From positions 1 to 64,000 of the forward strand of contig DATMGQ010000097.1 of the NCBI GenBank assembly GCA_035555395.1: DNA of 64,000 bases, in the 5' to 3' direction. This document shows, one piece after another, positions 16,679-24,105 of the stretch. Under the pieces are notes generated by a model. That model was not told the DNA's origin and made no database searches. It saw only the letters and a list, made by a program, of their open reading frames with translations. Position numbers and translations under genes: made by a program. Source of the stretch: Aquihabitans sp035555395. GTDB taxonomy: Bacteria > Actinomycetota > Acidimicrobiia > Acidimicrobiales > Iamiaceae. Positions within the stretch are counted from its first letter, which is position 1. The number at the start of each line of letters is the position of its first letter.

Positions 16679-17974
16679 ATGGGTCACCGTCGGTTCATCG
16701 CACTGGCCTCGGCTGCAGCCGCACTCGCTGCGACCGCGGTCGTCATCGGCTCACCGGTGAGCAGCCGCCCGAGCGCGCCGGCGGCCCCGGTCGCGGTGGC
16801 GGGCGTCGACGACGACGTGCACCTGAACGAGATCCAGGTGGTCGGCAGCCACAACTCGTACAAGAAGATGGTGTCGGACAAGGAGGAGGCGCTCCGCCGG
16901 CAGTTCATCAACGGTGCCGCCGACCTCATGCAGTACCAGCACGAGCCGCTGGGCACGCAGTTCCAGAGCCGCAAGGTGCGCCAGATCGAGCTCGACGTGT
17001 ACCTCGACCAGTCCGGTGGGCTCTACGCCGACCCGCTGCTCCGGGGCGCGGCCGGCGTCGGCCCGTACGACCCGAAGATGAACGAGCCCGGCATCAAGGT
17101 CCTGCACATCCAAGACGTCGACTACGCCAGCACCTGCCTGACCTTCGTCGACTGCCTGCAGGCCATCAAGACCTGGAGCGACGCCAACCCGAGCCACGTG
17201 CCGCTCGCCGTGCTGGTCGAGCTCAAGGACGACCCGCTCGACTTCCCGGGCTTCACCTTCACGGCGCCCGAGAAGTGGACGGCGGCGAACATCGGCTCCG
17301 TCGACGACGAGATCCGCTCCGTCATGGACGACAGCGATCTGCTGACGCCCGACGACGTCCGGGGCTCCCACGCCACCCTGAACGAGGCCGTCACCACCGA
17401 CGGCTGGCCCACGCTCGGCGCGAGCCGCGGCAAGACGATGTTCCTCATGGACAACGGCGGCGGCTACCGCAGCAACTACCTGAGCGGGCACCCCAACCTC
17501 GAGGGCCGGGTGCTCTTCACGAACGCGGATCCGGGCGACCCCGACGCCGCGTTCATCAAGCGCAACGACCCGTTCGACGCCAGCATCACCGGCCTGGTGC
17601 AGCAGGGCTACGTCGTGCGCACCCGGTCCGACGCCGACACGGTCGAGGCCCGCGAGAACAACACCGGCCCCCGCGACGCCGCCCTGGCGAGCGGTGCGCA
17701 GTGGGTGAGCACGGACTACGAGGGCCCCGGCCTGGCGGTCGGGTTCACGACGCCGTACGTGGTGGAGATCCCCGGCGGCACCGTGGCCCGGTGCAACCCG
17801 GTGCTCGACGTGCCCGGCTGCGACTCGGCGCTGCTCGACACGATCTACACCCCGCTCGCGCCGCCGACGACGACCACCACGGCGCCGGCCACCACGTCGA
17901 CCACGGTGGTGGCCACCGATCCGCAGGCCACCGGCGCGGTGCCGGTCTCGGGCGCCGCCAACTACACCGGCTGA
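16679..17974 (+). CDS. Secreted phosphatidylinositol-specific phospholipase C-like protein with conserved C-tail
   Basis: A 431-residue secreted protein with a signal peptide (about 1-28). The catalytic domain (about 40-395) resembles Ca2+-dependent PI-PLC1-like phosphodiesterases: VVGSHNSYKK contains the first catalytic His, and RQIELDVYLD and KVLHIQDVDY follow. A Thr-rich linker (PPTTTTTAPATTSTT) leads to the last 13 residues, GAVPVSGAANYTG, which recur almost unchanged at the end of the secreted protein at 58513. I chose ATG 16679 over 16658 because the signal peptide begins there and GGGGAG is about 10 nt upstream. TACCGT at 16634 may be its -10. A weak hairpin (17975-17993) follows the stop. 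Confidence 0.82.
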   Translation: MGHRRFIALASAAAALAATAVVIGSPVSSRPSAPAAPVAVAGVDDDVHLNEIQVVGSHNSYKKMVSDKEEALRRQFINGAADLMQYQHEPLGTQFQSRKVRQIELDVYLDQSGGLYADPLLRGAAGVGPYDPKMNEPGIKVLHIQDVDYASTCLTFVDCLQAIKTWSDANPSHVPLAVLVELKDDPLDFPGFTFTAPEKWTAANIGSVDDEIRSVMDDSDLLTPDDVRGSHATLNEAVTTDGWPTLGASRGKTMFLMDNGGGYRSNYLSGHPNLEGRVLFTNADPGDPDAAFIKRNDPFDASITGLVQQGYVVRTRSDADTVEARENNTGPRDAALASGAQWVSTDYEGPGLAVGFTTPYVVEIPGGTVARCNPVLDVPGCDSALLDTIYTPLAPPTTTTTAPATTSTTVVATDPQATGAVPVSGAANYTG

Positions 17975-18017
17975 GGCCCGTTTCGCTCGGGCCCCTCCGC
18001 TGTGCGAGCGTGACGGC

Positions 18018-18410
18018 GTGCTGATCCTCGCCGCCTCCCAGGCGCTGGTCGACCTCCACGAGGCGCTGGCGTGGGTCGTCATCATCGGCAACGGCCTCGC
18101 CGGCTGCTGGGCCCTCGCCGCGCACCGCGACCCGCGGTTCCGGGTCAAGCAGCTCTGGTGGTTCACCGCGTTCGCCGAGATCGCCGTCTTCGTCCAGGTG
18201 GCGCTCGGCGTCGTGATCCTGCAGTCCCACAAGGGTGACGACTACGGCTTCCACGTGCTGTACGGGTTCTCGGCCGCGTTCGCGGTCGGGATCATCTACA
18301 GCTACCGGGCACAGCTGAAGGAGAAGAAGTACCTGCTCTACGGCTGCGGCGGCCTGTTCATCATGGGCCTGGGCCTGCGCCTGCTCACGATCGGGCAGGG
18401 CGCGATCTGA
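18018..18410 (+). CDS. Small four-TM membrane protein, unknown function
   Basis: A 130-residue protein with four predicted TM helices (about 8-33, 45-68, 76-94, 104-122) and little else. It is not a family I can name. Short charged loops (AAHRDPRFRVKQ, RAQLKEKK) suggest cytoplasmic faces by the positive-inside rule. GTG is used as start; no clear Shine-Dalgarno is visible. It converges with the NlpC/P60 gene, only 7 nt separating the stops. Confidence 0.7.
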   Translation: MLILAASQALVDLHEALAWVVIIGNGLAGCWALAAHRDPRFRVKQLWWFTAFAEIAVFVQVALGVVILQSHKGDDYGFHVLYGFSAAFAVGIIYSYRAQLKEKKYLLYGCGGLFIMGLGLRLLTIGQGAI

Positions 18411-18417
18411 CCGTGGG

Positions 18418-18879
18418 TCAGAGGGCGCTGGCGGGCACCCGGCCGTAGCCGACGAGGTTGCCGGTCCACCACGTGGCGAGGTCGTCCTCGCTGGCGGGCA
18501 CGCCGGGCTTGTGGGCCTGGATGAGCTTGCCGTTGCCGGCGTAGAGCGCGACGTGGGTGATGTTCGATGCCGACTTCGAGCTGCTGTAGAAGACGAAGTC
18601 GCCGGGCTGGAGGTCGGCCCGCTTGATCTTCGTGGCCCAGGCGTACTGCGCGGCCGACGAGCGGGGGAGGGTCACGCCAGCCTGCTTCCAGGCGTAGTAG
18701 GTGAGCCCGGAGCAGTCGAAGCCGCCTTCGGCCCGGGACTCGCCACCGCTCCGGTACGGCTGGCCGATCTGCTCCCGAGCGGCCTGGACGGCGGTGATCT
18801 GCGGGGTGCAGGCGGACAGGCTGCCGGCGCCCACGAGGACGAGGGCGACGAGGGCGAGCGAGGCGAGGCGGGTCTTCAC
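18418..18879 (-). CDS. NlpC/P60 (C40) cell-wall peptidase lipoprotein
   Basis: A 153-residue lipoprotein peptidase that should cleave peptidoglycan stem peptides. The signal is followed by lipobox LSAC (Cys24). The C40 domain fills the rest: catalytic Cys56 in GFDCSGL, His109 in NITHVALYAG and the third polar residue His123 in IQAHKPG. The GTG at 18879 with AGGAACC upstream is preferred; the longer open frame has no signal. The upstream region is unusually A+T-rich and contains two GTAACG elements (see 18926-18964), the type of sequence bound by MtrA-like regulators of cell-wall hydrolase genes. Confidence 0.9.
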   Translation of the reverse strand: MKTRLASLALVALVLVGAGSLSACTPQITAVQAAREQIGQPYRSGGESRAEGGFDCSGLTYYAWKQAGVTLPRSSAAQYAWATKIKRADLQPGDFVFYSSSKSASNITHVALYAGNGKLIQAHKPGVPASEDDLATWWTGNLVGYGRVPASAL

Positions 18880-19178
18880 GAAAGCGGGTTCCTGGTGGGA
18901 CGACAGAAGCGATTGCGTCAGATCAGTAACGGCAACATGACGCTGCGATCGGAAAACCGTAACGAAACCGCAATATCGAGTCCAGTCGGGTGAGCACCTC
19001 ACCCGATTGGCGAGCGGCCGCACCCCATCGGGAGCCGCCGACGCAGGTGCGGGCACCGCGCCACGCGCGGCTCGATCCGGCGGCCGCGAAGGCCGTCGAG
19101 GCCCGCTCGAGGCGCGCTCGAGGCGCGCTGGAGCCGACCCGTCGTGGCGGCCGGTCGGCGGGCGGGCCGGGGCGAGGG
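18880..19178. other. Intergenic region upstream of the NlpC/P60 gene
   Basis: No gene is supported here. It holds the two GTAACG elements, a 9-bp inverted repeat with a 3-nt loop (18986-18994 / 18998-19006), and two tandem copies of GCTCGAGGCGC (19105-19126). The half next to NlpC is A+T-rich compared with the rest of the window. Confidence 0.5.
18926..18964. promoter_or_regulatory. Two GTAACG elements, MtrA-box-like
   Basis: GTAACG occurs at 18926-18931 and 18959-18964, each followed at about 5 nt by a degenerate second half (ATGACG, GCAATA). MtrA is known to bind GTAAC direct repeats upstream of peptidoglycan hydrolase genes in other actinobacteria. Assignment here is inference. Confidence 0.35.
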
Positions 19179-19415
19179 CTAGAGGTTGACCACCGGCATG
19201 GTGGTGGTCTTGGTGATGCCCTCGAGCATCTGGACCCGGCTCACCACCAGGCGGCCGAGCTCGTCCATCGATGCCGCCTCGACCCGGACCACCACGTCGT
19301 AGGGCCCGGTCACGTCGTCGGCGGCCACCACGCCCGGGATCTGACGGACCTCGGTGGCGACGGACGCCGCCTTGGCGACCTCGGTCTGGATCAGGATGTA
19401 CGCCGTCACGGCCAT
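19179..19415 (-). CDS. Lrp/AsnC ligand-binding (RAM) domain protein without DNA-binding domain
   Basis: A 78-residue stand-alone Lrp/AsnC effector domain: MAVTAYILIQTEVAKAA, then QIPGVVAADDVTGPYDVVVRVEA and VQMLEGITKTTTMPVV. Full Lrp regulators carry a helix-turn-helix before this; here it is absent, as in many actinobacterial single-domain versions that assemble as oligomers and bind small ligands such as amino acids. The ATG is preceded by GGGAGGCAGCC. Stand-alone on the minus strand, 299 nt upstream of the NlpC gene and downstream of pckG. Confidence 0.85.
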   Translation of the reverse strand: MAVTAYILIQTEVAKAASVATEVRQIPGVVAADDVTGPYDVVVRVEAASMDELGRLVVSRVQMLEGITKTTTMPVVNL

Positions 19416-19546
19416 GGCTGCCTCCCGGGGCGCTCGCGCTCGTGGCCAGCAACCTACAACGGCCGCGCCGGCGGGTGGCCCGTGCCACGATCGGGCCCAC
19501 GGCCACGACGTTCCGAGGGTGGCCGCCCGTCGCGTCCGCCGTCTAC

Positions 19547-19715
19547 GACCCCACCCGACCCCGCTGGTGACCCCACCCGACCCGCTGGTGACCCCCACCC
19601 CCCCCCCACCCGAACTTCGTATGCGAGGACGCCCGAACGGGGCCTGAGCCATACGAAGTTCGGCGCAGGGAGGTGGGGTGAGGTACGCGAGGTTCGGCGC
19701 AGGGGGGGTGGGGTG
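19547..19715. repeat. Direct repeats flanking a palindrome
   Basis: The core palindrome CCGAACTTCGTATG / CATACGAAGTTCGG is spaced by 26 nt. Its right arm is followed by GGCGCAGGGAGGTGGGGTG, and the same segment recurs in a diverged copy at 19684-19715. A related CATACGAACTT string occurs again near 21940. Confidence 0.5.
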
Positions 19716-19722
19716 AAAACGG

Positions 19723-19750
19723 CGAAGGCCGCCCCGGAGGGCGGCCTTCG
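19723..19750 (-). terminator. Intrinsic terminator of pckG
   Basis: A 12-bp perfect GC-rich stem (19723-19734 / 19739-19750) has a 4-nt loop. Read on the minus strand it is followed by CCGTTTTC, a short T-tract, about 20 nt after the pckG stop. This is the most canonical terminator in the window. Confidence 0.85.
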
Positions 19751-19771
19751 GTCCGATCAGGAAGCGTCGAG

Positions 19772-21568
19772 CTAGTTGGCGAGGCGCTTCTGGAGGTCGT
19801 TGAGCTCGTCGCGGAGCTCGCCGGGGAGGTGCTCGCCGATGAAGGCGAAGTGCTCCTCGATCAGCGGGATCTCGCCCCGCCAGGCCTCGTTGTCGACCTT
19901 GAGCAGCTCGGCCAGGGTGTCGGGCGACACGCTGTCGAGGCCGGTGACGTCGATGCCGTCGGGCAGCGGGACCCGGCCGATGGCGGTGTCGACGGCCTCG
20001 GCCTCGCCGCTGACGCGCTCGAGGACCCACTTGAGGACCCGGCTGTTCTCGCCGAAGCCCGGCCAGAGGAACGAGCCGTCGTCGCCCTTGCGGAACCAGT
20101 TGACCCAGAACAGCTTCGGGAGCTTGTCGGCGTCGGTGGCCTTGCCGATGTCGAGCCAGTGCTGCATGTAGTCACCGGCGTTGTAGCCCATGAACGGCAG
20201 CATGGCGAAGGGATCGAAGCGGACCTCGCCGATGGTGCCGGCGGCGGCGGCGGTCTTCTCCGAGCTCATGATCGAGCCGAGGAACGTGCCGTGCTGCCAG
20301 TCGAAGGCCTCGGTCACCAGCGGGACGTTGGTGGCGCGGCGGCCGCCGAAGAGGATGGCCGAGATCGGGACGCCGGCGGGGTCCTCCCACTTGGGGTCGA
20401 TCGACGGGCACTGCTCGGCGGGAGCGGTGAAGCGGGCGTTCGGGTGGGCGGCGGGGGTGCCGGACTCGGGGGTCCAGTCGTTGCCCTTCCAGTCGACGAG
20501 GTGCGCCGGGGTCTCGTCGGTCATGCCCTCCCACCAGACGTCGCCGTCGTCGGTCTTGGCGACGTTGGTGAAGATCGAGTTGGCGTGCAGCGAGGCGATG
20601 GCGTTGGGGTTGGTGTCGTCGCCGGTGCCGGGCGCCACGCCGAAGAAGCCGGCCTCCGGGTTGATGGCGTAGAGCCGGCCGTCCTCGCCGAACTTCATCC
20701 AGGCGATGTCGTCGCCGATGGTCTCGCACTTCCAGCCCGGGAGGGTCGGGATGAGCATGGCCATGTTGGTCTTGCCGCAGGCGGACGGGAAGGCGCCGGC
20801 GACGTACTTCTTCTCGCCGGCCGGGTTGGTGATGCCAACGATGAGCATGTGCTCGGCCATCCAGCCCTGGTCACGGGCCATGGTCGAGGCGATGCGGAGG
20901 GCGAAGCACTTCTTGCCGAGCAGGGCGTTGCCGCCGTAGCCCGAGCCGTAGCTCCAGATCTCGTTGCTCTCGGGGAAGTGGGAGATGTACTTGTTGTCCG
21001 CGTCGCACGGCCACGGCACGTCGGCCTTGCCGTCGGTGAGCGGGTAGCCCACGGAGTGCAGGCACTTGACCCAGTCGCCGTCGCCGAGGACGTCGAGGGC
21101 GCCCTGGCCCATGCGGGTCATGATGCGCATGCTCACGGCCACGTAGGGCGAGTCGGTGAGCTGGACGCCGATGTGGGCGATGGGCGAGCCGAGCGGGCCC
21201 ATGGAGAACGGCACCACGTACATGGTGCGGCCCGCCATGGCGCCGCGGTAGTGGCCGAGGAGGGTCTCCTTCATCTCGGCCGGATCGCGCCAGTTGTTCG
21301 TGGGGCCGGCATCGACCTCATCGAGCGAACAGATGTAGGTGCGGTCCTCGACGCGGGCGACGTCGCCCGGGTCGGAGAGGGCGAGGTAGCTGTTGGGGCG
21401 CTTGGCGTCGGACAGCTTCTCGAAGGTGCCGCCGTCGACGAGCAGCTGGCAGAGCGACTCGTACTCCTCGGCGGACCCATCGCACCAGTGGATGTCGGTG
21501 GGCCCGAAGACCTCGGCCCACTCGGCGACCCACGCCTTGAGCTTCTCGTTGCTGGTGGTGGCAGTCAT
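19772..21568 (-). CDS. pckG: Phosphoenolpyruvate carboxykinase (GTP)
   Basis: A 598-residue GTP-dependent PEPCK that converts oxaloacetate to PEP in gluconeogenesis. Length matches the family (about 600). Motifs include GYGGNALLGKKCFALRIAS (about 230), the P-loop GAFPSACGKTNMAM near 275-288 with the PEPCK hyper-reactive Cys, ETIGDDIAWM near 300, and FFGVAPGT near 327. RKGDDGSFLWPGFGENSRVL near 500 contributes nucleotide-binding residues. ATG 21568 is preceded by GGAGAG; upstream codons in the open frame are unrelated. A strong terminator follows. With ppc at the left edge, it controls carbon flux at the PEP-oxaloacetate node. Confidence 0.97.
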   Translation of the reverse strand: MTATTSNEKLKAWVAEWAEVFGPTDIHWCDGSAEEYESLCQLLVDGGTFEKLSDAKRPNSYLALSDPGDVARVEDRTYICSLDEVDAGPTNNWRDPAEMKETLLGHYRGAMAGRTMYVVPFSMGPLGSPIAHIGVQLTDSPYVAVSMRIMTRMGQGALDVLGDGDWVKCLHSVGYPLTDGKADVPWPCDADNKYISHFPESNEIWSYGSGYGGNALLGKKCFALRIASTMARDQGWMAEHMLIVGITNPAGEKKYVAGAFPSACGKTNMAMLIPTLPGWKCETIGDDIAWMKFGEDGRLYAINPEAGFFGVAPGTGDDTNPNAIASLHANSIFTNVAKTDDGDVWWEGMTDETPAHLVDWKGNDWTPESGTPAAHPNARFTAPAEQCPSIDPKWEDPAGVPISAILFGGRRATNVPLVTEAFDWQHGTFLGSIMSSEKTAAAAGTIGEVRFDPFAMLPFMGYNAGDYMQHWLDIGKATDADKLPKLFWVNWFRKGDDGSFLWPGFGENSRVLKWVLERVSGEAEAVDTAIGRVPLPDGIDVTGLDSVSPDTLAELLKVDNEAWRGEIPLIEEHFAFIGEHLPGELRDELNDLQKRLAN

Positions 21569-21614
21569 GATCTCTCCGGTGACCGGGGCGGGAAGGCCGC
21601 GAGTTTTGGTTGCT

Positions 21615-21854
21615 TCAGACTTCGGGCGGCGGGCCGAAGCCCGGCGTGCCCATGTCGACCTCGGACCCGAGGCGCAGCCCCGTGGCCCGACCGCTCTCAT
21701 CGAGGTCGAAGATCACTCGCTGCCCCTGGCGGAGCATGCGAAACGGTGAGCCGTGGATCGACCCGGGAGCCAGGTCGTAGTCGGCCAGGTCGGTGTCGCA
21801 CATGATGATCCCGTCGCCCGTCCCTGGGTCGTACGACTTGATCACACCTTGCAC
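21615..21854 (-). CDS. Small cold-shock-domain-like protein
   Basis: A 79-residue protein with a cold-shock-like OB-fold: VQGVIKSYDPGTGDGIIMCD corresponds to the first strands and RNP1 region, and RMLRQGQRVIFDLDESGRATGLRLGSEVDMGTPG to the second half. Cold-shock proteins bind single-stranded nucleic acids. The RNP1 aromatic residues typical of CspA are replaced (DGII instead of GFGFI), so nucleic-acid affinity may differ. The GTG at 21854 has GGAGG about 8 nt upstream. It lies 46 nt upstream of pckG on the same strand and could be co-transcribed with it. Confidence 0.75.
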   Translation of the reverse strand: MQGVIKSYDPGTGDGIIMCDTDLADYDLAPGSIHGSPFRMLRQGQRVIFDLDESGRATGLRLGSEVDMGTPGFGPPPEV

Positions 21855-22016
21855 AACAACGACCTCCACCTGTGGATGCGGTGTCGCGACCCTAGTGCCG
21901 CGCCTCGGCGCGGCGCACGCTGGAGCGGCCCTCGCGGCCATACGAACTTGGGATGCGGCACATCGGTGCTGGCGATGCGGCCCCGTGGGCACATCGGCAG
22001 GGGCGATGGGACGCGA

Positions 22017-22045
22017 CGAAGGCGCCGGGGGACCCGGCGCCTTCG
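22017..22045 (-). terminator. Hairpin after rpmB
   Basis: A 13-bp perfect stem (22017-22029 / 22033-22045) has a 3-nt loop and lies 26 nt past the rpmB stop. No T-tract follows. It resembles the other T-less hairpins in this window. Confidence 0.65.
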
Positions 22046-22070
22046 TGCTCGATCTGGGAGACCGGAAGGG

Positions 22071-22283
22071 TCAGGCGGAGGTCTTGGCCCGGGTGGCCTT
22101 GGTGACCTTGCCGGCCTTCAGGCAGCCGGTGCACACGTTGACCCGGCGAACGGTGCCGGGCGCCACGACGGCCCGCACGTTCTGGATGTTCGGGCTCCAA
22201 CGCCGCTTGGTGCGACGGTGCGAGTGGCTCACGCTCATGCCGAACGACGGCTTCTTGCCGCACACTTCACACGTCGAGGCCAT
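22071..22283 (-). CDS. rpmB: 50S ribosomal protein L28 (zinc-binding form)
   Basis: The 70-residue L28: MASTCEVCGKKPSFGMSVSHS then HRRTKRRWSPNIQNVR. Two CxxC pairs (CEVC at 5-8, CTGC near 52-55) mark the zinc-containing C+ type. Actinobacteria often also carry a Cys-free paralogue used under zinc starvation. A GTG immediately upstream (22286) could add one residue, but ATG 22283 gives the standard N-terminus. It is divergent from the FakA-like gene, an arrangement common in many Gram-positive genomes. Confidence 0.96.
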   Translation of the reverse strand: MASTCEVCGKKPSFGMSVSHSHRRTKRRWSPNIQNVRAVVAPGTVRRVNVCTGCLKAGKVTKATRAKTSA

Positions 22284-22420
22284 CACTGCACTCCAGGGTT
22301 CGCTACCGATCGACCCGGGTTGGGCCGAGGGACAAATGTACGCGGTGCCGGCCGTTGCTCACAAGCCGAGCGCCGTCGCAGGTGACGCGCACGTCGTCTG
22401 ACCGCCCTCCGCGCAGTCAG

Positions 22421-22426
22421 TAGGCT
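22421..22426 (+). promoter_or_regulatory. -10 box TAGGCT, leaderless-type
   Basis: TAGGCT ends 8 nt before the ATG of the FakA-like gene. The intervening GCGCCGCC contains no Shine-Dalgarno sequence. Confidence 0.6.
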
Positions 22427-22434
22427 GCGCCGCC

Positions 22435-24102
22435 ATGACCACCCTCGCGCGCCTCGGTGCCGACGACCTCCGGCTCGTCGTGGCCGCATTCCGAGACGCC
22501 CTGCAGGCGCACAAGGACGGCATCAACCGCCTCAACGTGTACCCCGTGCCCGATGGCGACACCGGCAGCAACATGGCCCTGACCATCACCTCGGTGGCGG
22601 CGGAGCTGGAGGGCGTCGACGGCGACCTCGCTGCGGTCTGCAAGGCCATCGGCCACGGCGCCCTCATGGGCGCCCGGGGCAACAGCGGCGTGATCCTGTC
22701 GCAGATCCTGCGCGGCTTGACCCAGACGCTCGCCACCGCCGCCGACGGCGAGATCGACGGCGTGCTGCTCGCCCAGGGCCTCGAGGTCGCGGCCAAGGGT
22801 GCGTACGAGGCGGTGGGCAACCCGGTCGAGGGCACGATCCTCACCGTGATCCGGGTGGCCTCCGAGGGCGCCTCCGCGGCGGCCGGCTCCGGCGGGTCGC
22901 TCGTCGAGGTGCTCGATGCCGCCCGCACCTCCGGGCACGAGGCGCTGGCCAACACCCCCGAGCAGCTCGAGGTCCTGAAGGCGGCCGGCGTCGTCGATGC
23001 CGGCGGTACCGGGCTCATGCTCCTCATCGACGGCTTCCTGCACGTGGTCGACGACCGCGAGCTGCCGGCCGCTTCGGTCACCGAGGCCGTGGCCGACGCC
23101 GGCCACGTCGAGGAGCTGCAGATCCTCGCCCACGGCGACGAGGGCCACGAGCGGGGCCTGGCCGACCTGCGCTACGAGGTGATGTACATCCTCGAGGCGC
23201 CCGACGAGGCCATCTCGGCGTTCAAGGACGTGTGGGCCGGCATCGGCGACTCGATCGTGGTCGTCGGCGGCGACGGCCTCTTCAACTGCCACATCCACAC
23301 CGACGACATCGGCCCCGCGATCGAGGCCGCCATCGAGATCGGCAAGCCGTCGAAGATCCGGGTCACCGACCTGCTCGAGGAGGTCGAGGAGGAGCGCTGG
23401 GTCCGCGAGGCCGAGGAGCACCCCGAGCCCGAGCCCGACGCCACACCGGTCACCACCGCGGTCGTCGCCATCGCCACGGGCGACGGCATCAAGCGCATCT
23501 TCCACTCGCTCGGCGCCCGGGTCCTCACCGGCGGCCAGTCGATGAACCCGTCCACCGCGCAGATCCTCGAGGCCGTCGAGGCTGCGCCGGCCGACCACGT
23601 CGTCATCCTGCCGAACAACAAGAACATCATCGCCGTGGCCCAGCAGGTCGACGCCACCACCGACAAGACCGTGGTCGTCGTCCCCACCAAGGGCATCCCC
23701 GAGGGCTTCGCCGCGCTGCTCGCCTACGACCCCGACGCCGAGATCGACGACAACGCGTCGGGCATGGCCGAGGCGGCCGCCAACGTGCTGGCCGGCGAGG
23801 TCACCCAGGCGGTCCGGGACTCGTCGTGCGACGTCGGGCCCATCGTCGAGGGCGACTACCTCGGCATCGCCCGCGACGGCATCCGTGCGGTGGCACCCAC
23901 CGTCAGCGACGCCACCATCGGGCTGCTCGACCACCTCCTGACCGAGGACCACGAGATCGTCACGCTCATCACGGGCGAGGGCTCCACCGACGGGGAGACC
24001 CGCAAGGTGATGCTCTGGCTCGAGGAGCACCACGAGGGGGTGGAGGCCGAGACCCACCACGGCGGGCAGCCCCTCTACCCCTACTTCCTCGGCATCGAGT
24101 AG
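22435..24102 (+). CDS. fakA: DAK2-domain fatty acid kinase-like protein (FakA/YloV family)
   Basis: A 555-residue cytoplasmic protein of the DAK2/DegV-associated family. FakA phosphorylates fatty acids bound to FakB for phospholipid synthesis. The N-terminal DAK2 kinase domain (about 10-205) holds NVYPVPDGDTGSNM near 36-49, with the Asp residues that coordinate Mg-ATP, and HGALMGARGNSGVILSQ near 76. The middle domain (about 230-325) and C-terminal DegV-like domain (about 340-550, LPNNKNIIAVAQQ) complete the usual architecture and length. No fakB (DegV) gene lies next to it. In many genomes the gene sits between rpmB and recG, as here, apart from one inserted membrane-protein gene. Confidence 0.9.
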   Translation: MTTLARLGADDLRLVVAAFRDALQAHKDGINRLNVYPVPDGDTGSNMALTITSVAAELEGVDGDLAAVCKAIGHGALMGARGNSGVILSQILRGLTQTLATAADGEIDGVLLAQGLEVAAKGAYEAVGNPVEGTILTVIRVASEGASAAAGSGGSLVEVLDAARTSGHEALANTPEQLEVLKAAGVVDAGGTGLMLLIDGFLHVVDDRELPAASVTEAVADAGHVEELQILAHGDEGHERGLADLRYEVMYILEAPDEAISAFKDVWAGIGDSIVVVGGDGLFNCHIHTDDIGPAIEAAIEIGKPSKIRVTDLLEEVEEERWVREAEEHPEPEPDATPVTTAVVAIATGDGIKRIFHSLGARVLTGGQSMNPSTAQILEAVEAAPADHVVILPNNKNIIAVAQQVDATTDKTVVVVPTKGIPEGFAALLAYDPDAEIDDNASGMAEAAANVLAGEVTQAVRDSSCDVGPIVEGDYLGIARDGIRAVAPTVSDATIGLLDHLLTEDHEIVTLITGEGSTDGETRKVMLWLEEHHEGVEAETHHGGQPLYPYFLGIE

Positions 24103-24105
24103 CCC

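Larger units (their letters stand above)
19416..19771. other. Repeat-rich intergenic region between pckG and the Lrp-domain gene
   Basis: This 356-nt stretch has no supported gene. It contains two near-identical 21/22-bp direct repeats (19547-19568, 19569-19589), a run of ten C (19598-19607), a perfect 14-bp inverted repeat (19610-19623 / 19650-19663), a second pair of about 30-bp direct repeats (19652-19680, 19684-19715) and the pckG terminator. Confidence 0.6.

Noticed and set aside
19105..19126. Two tandem 11-bp copies of GCTCGAGGCGC as a CRISPR-like repeat
   Set aside because: Only two copies with no spacer between them; no cas gene in the window.
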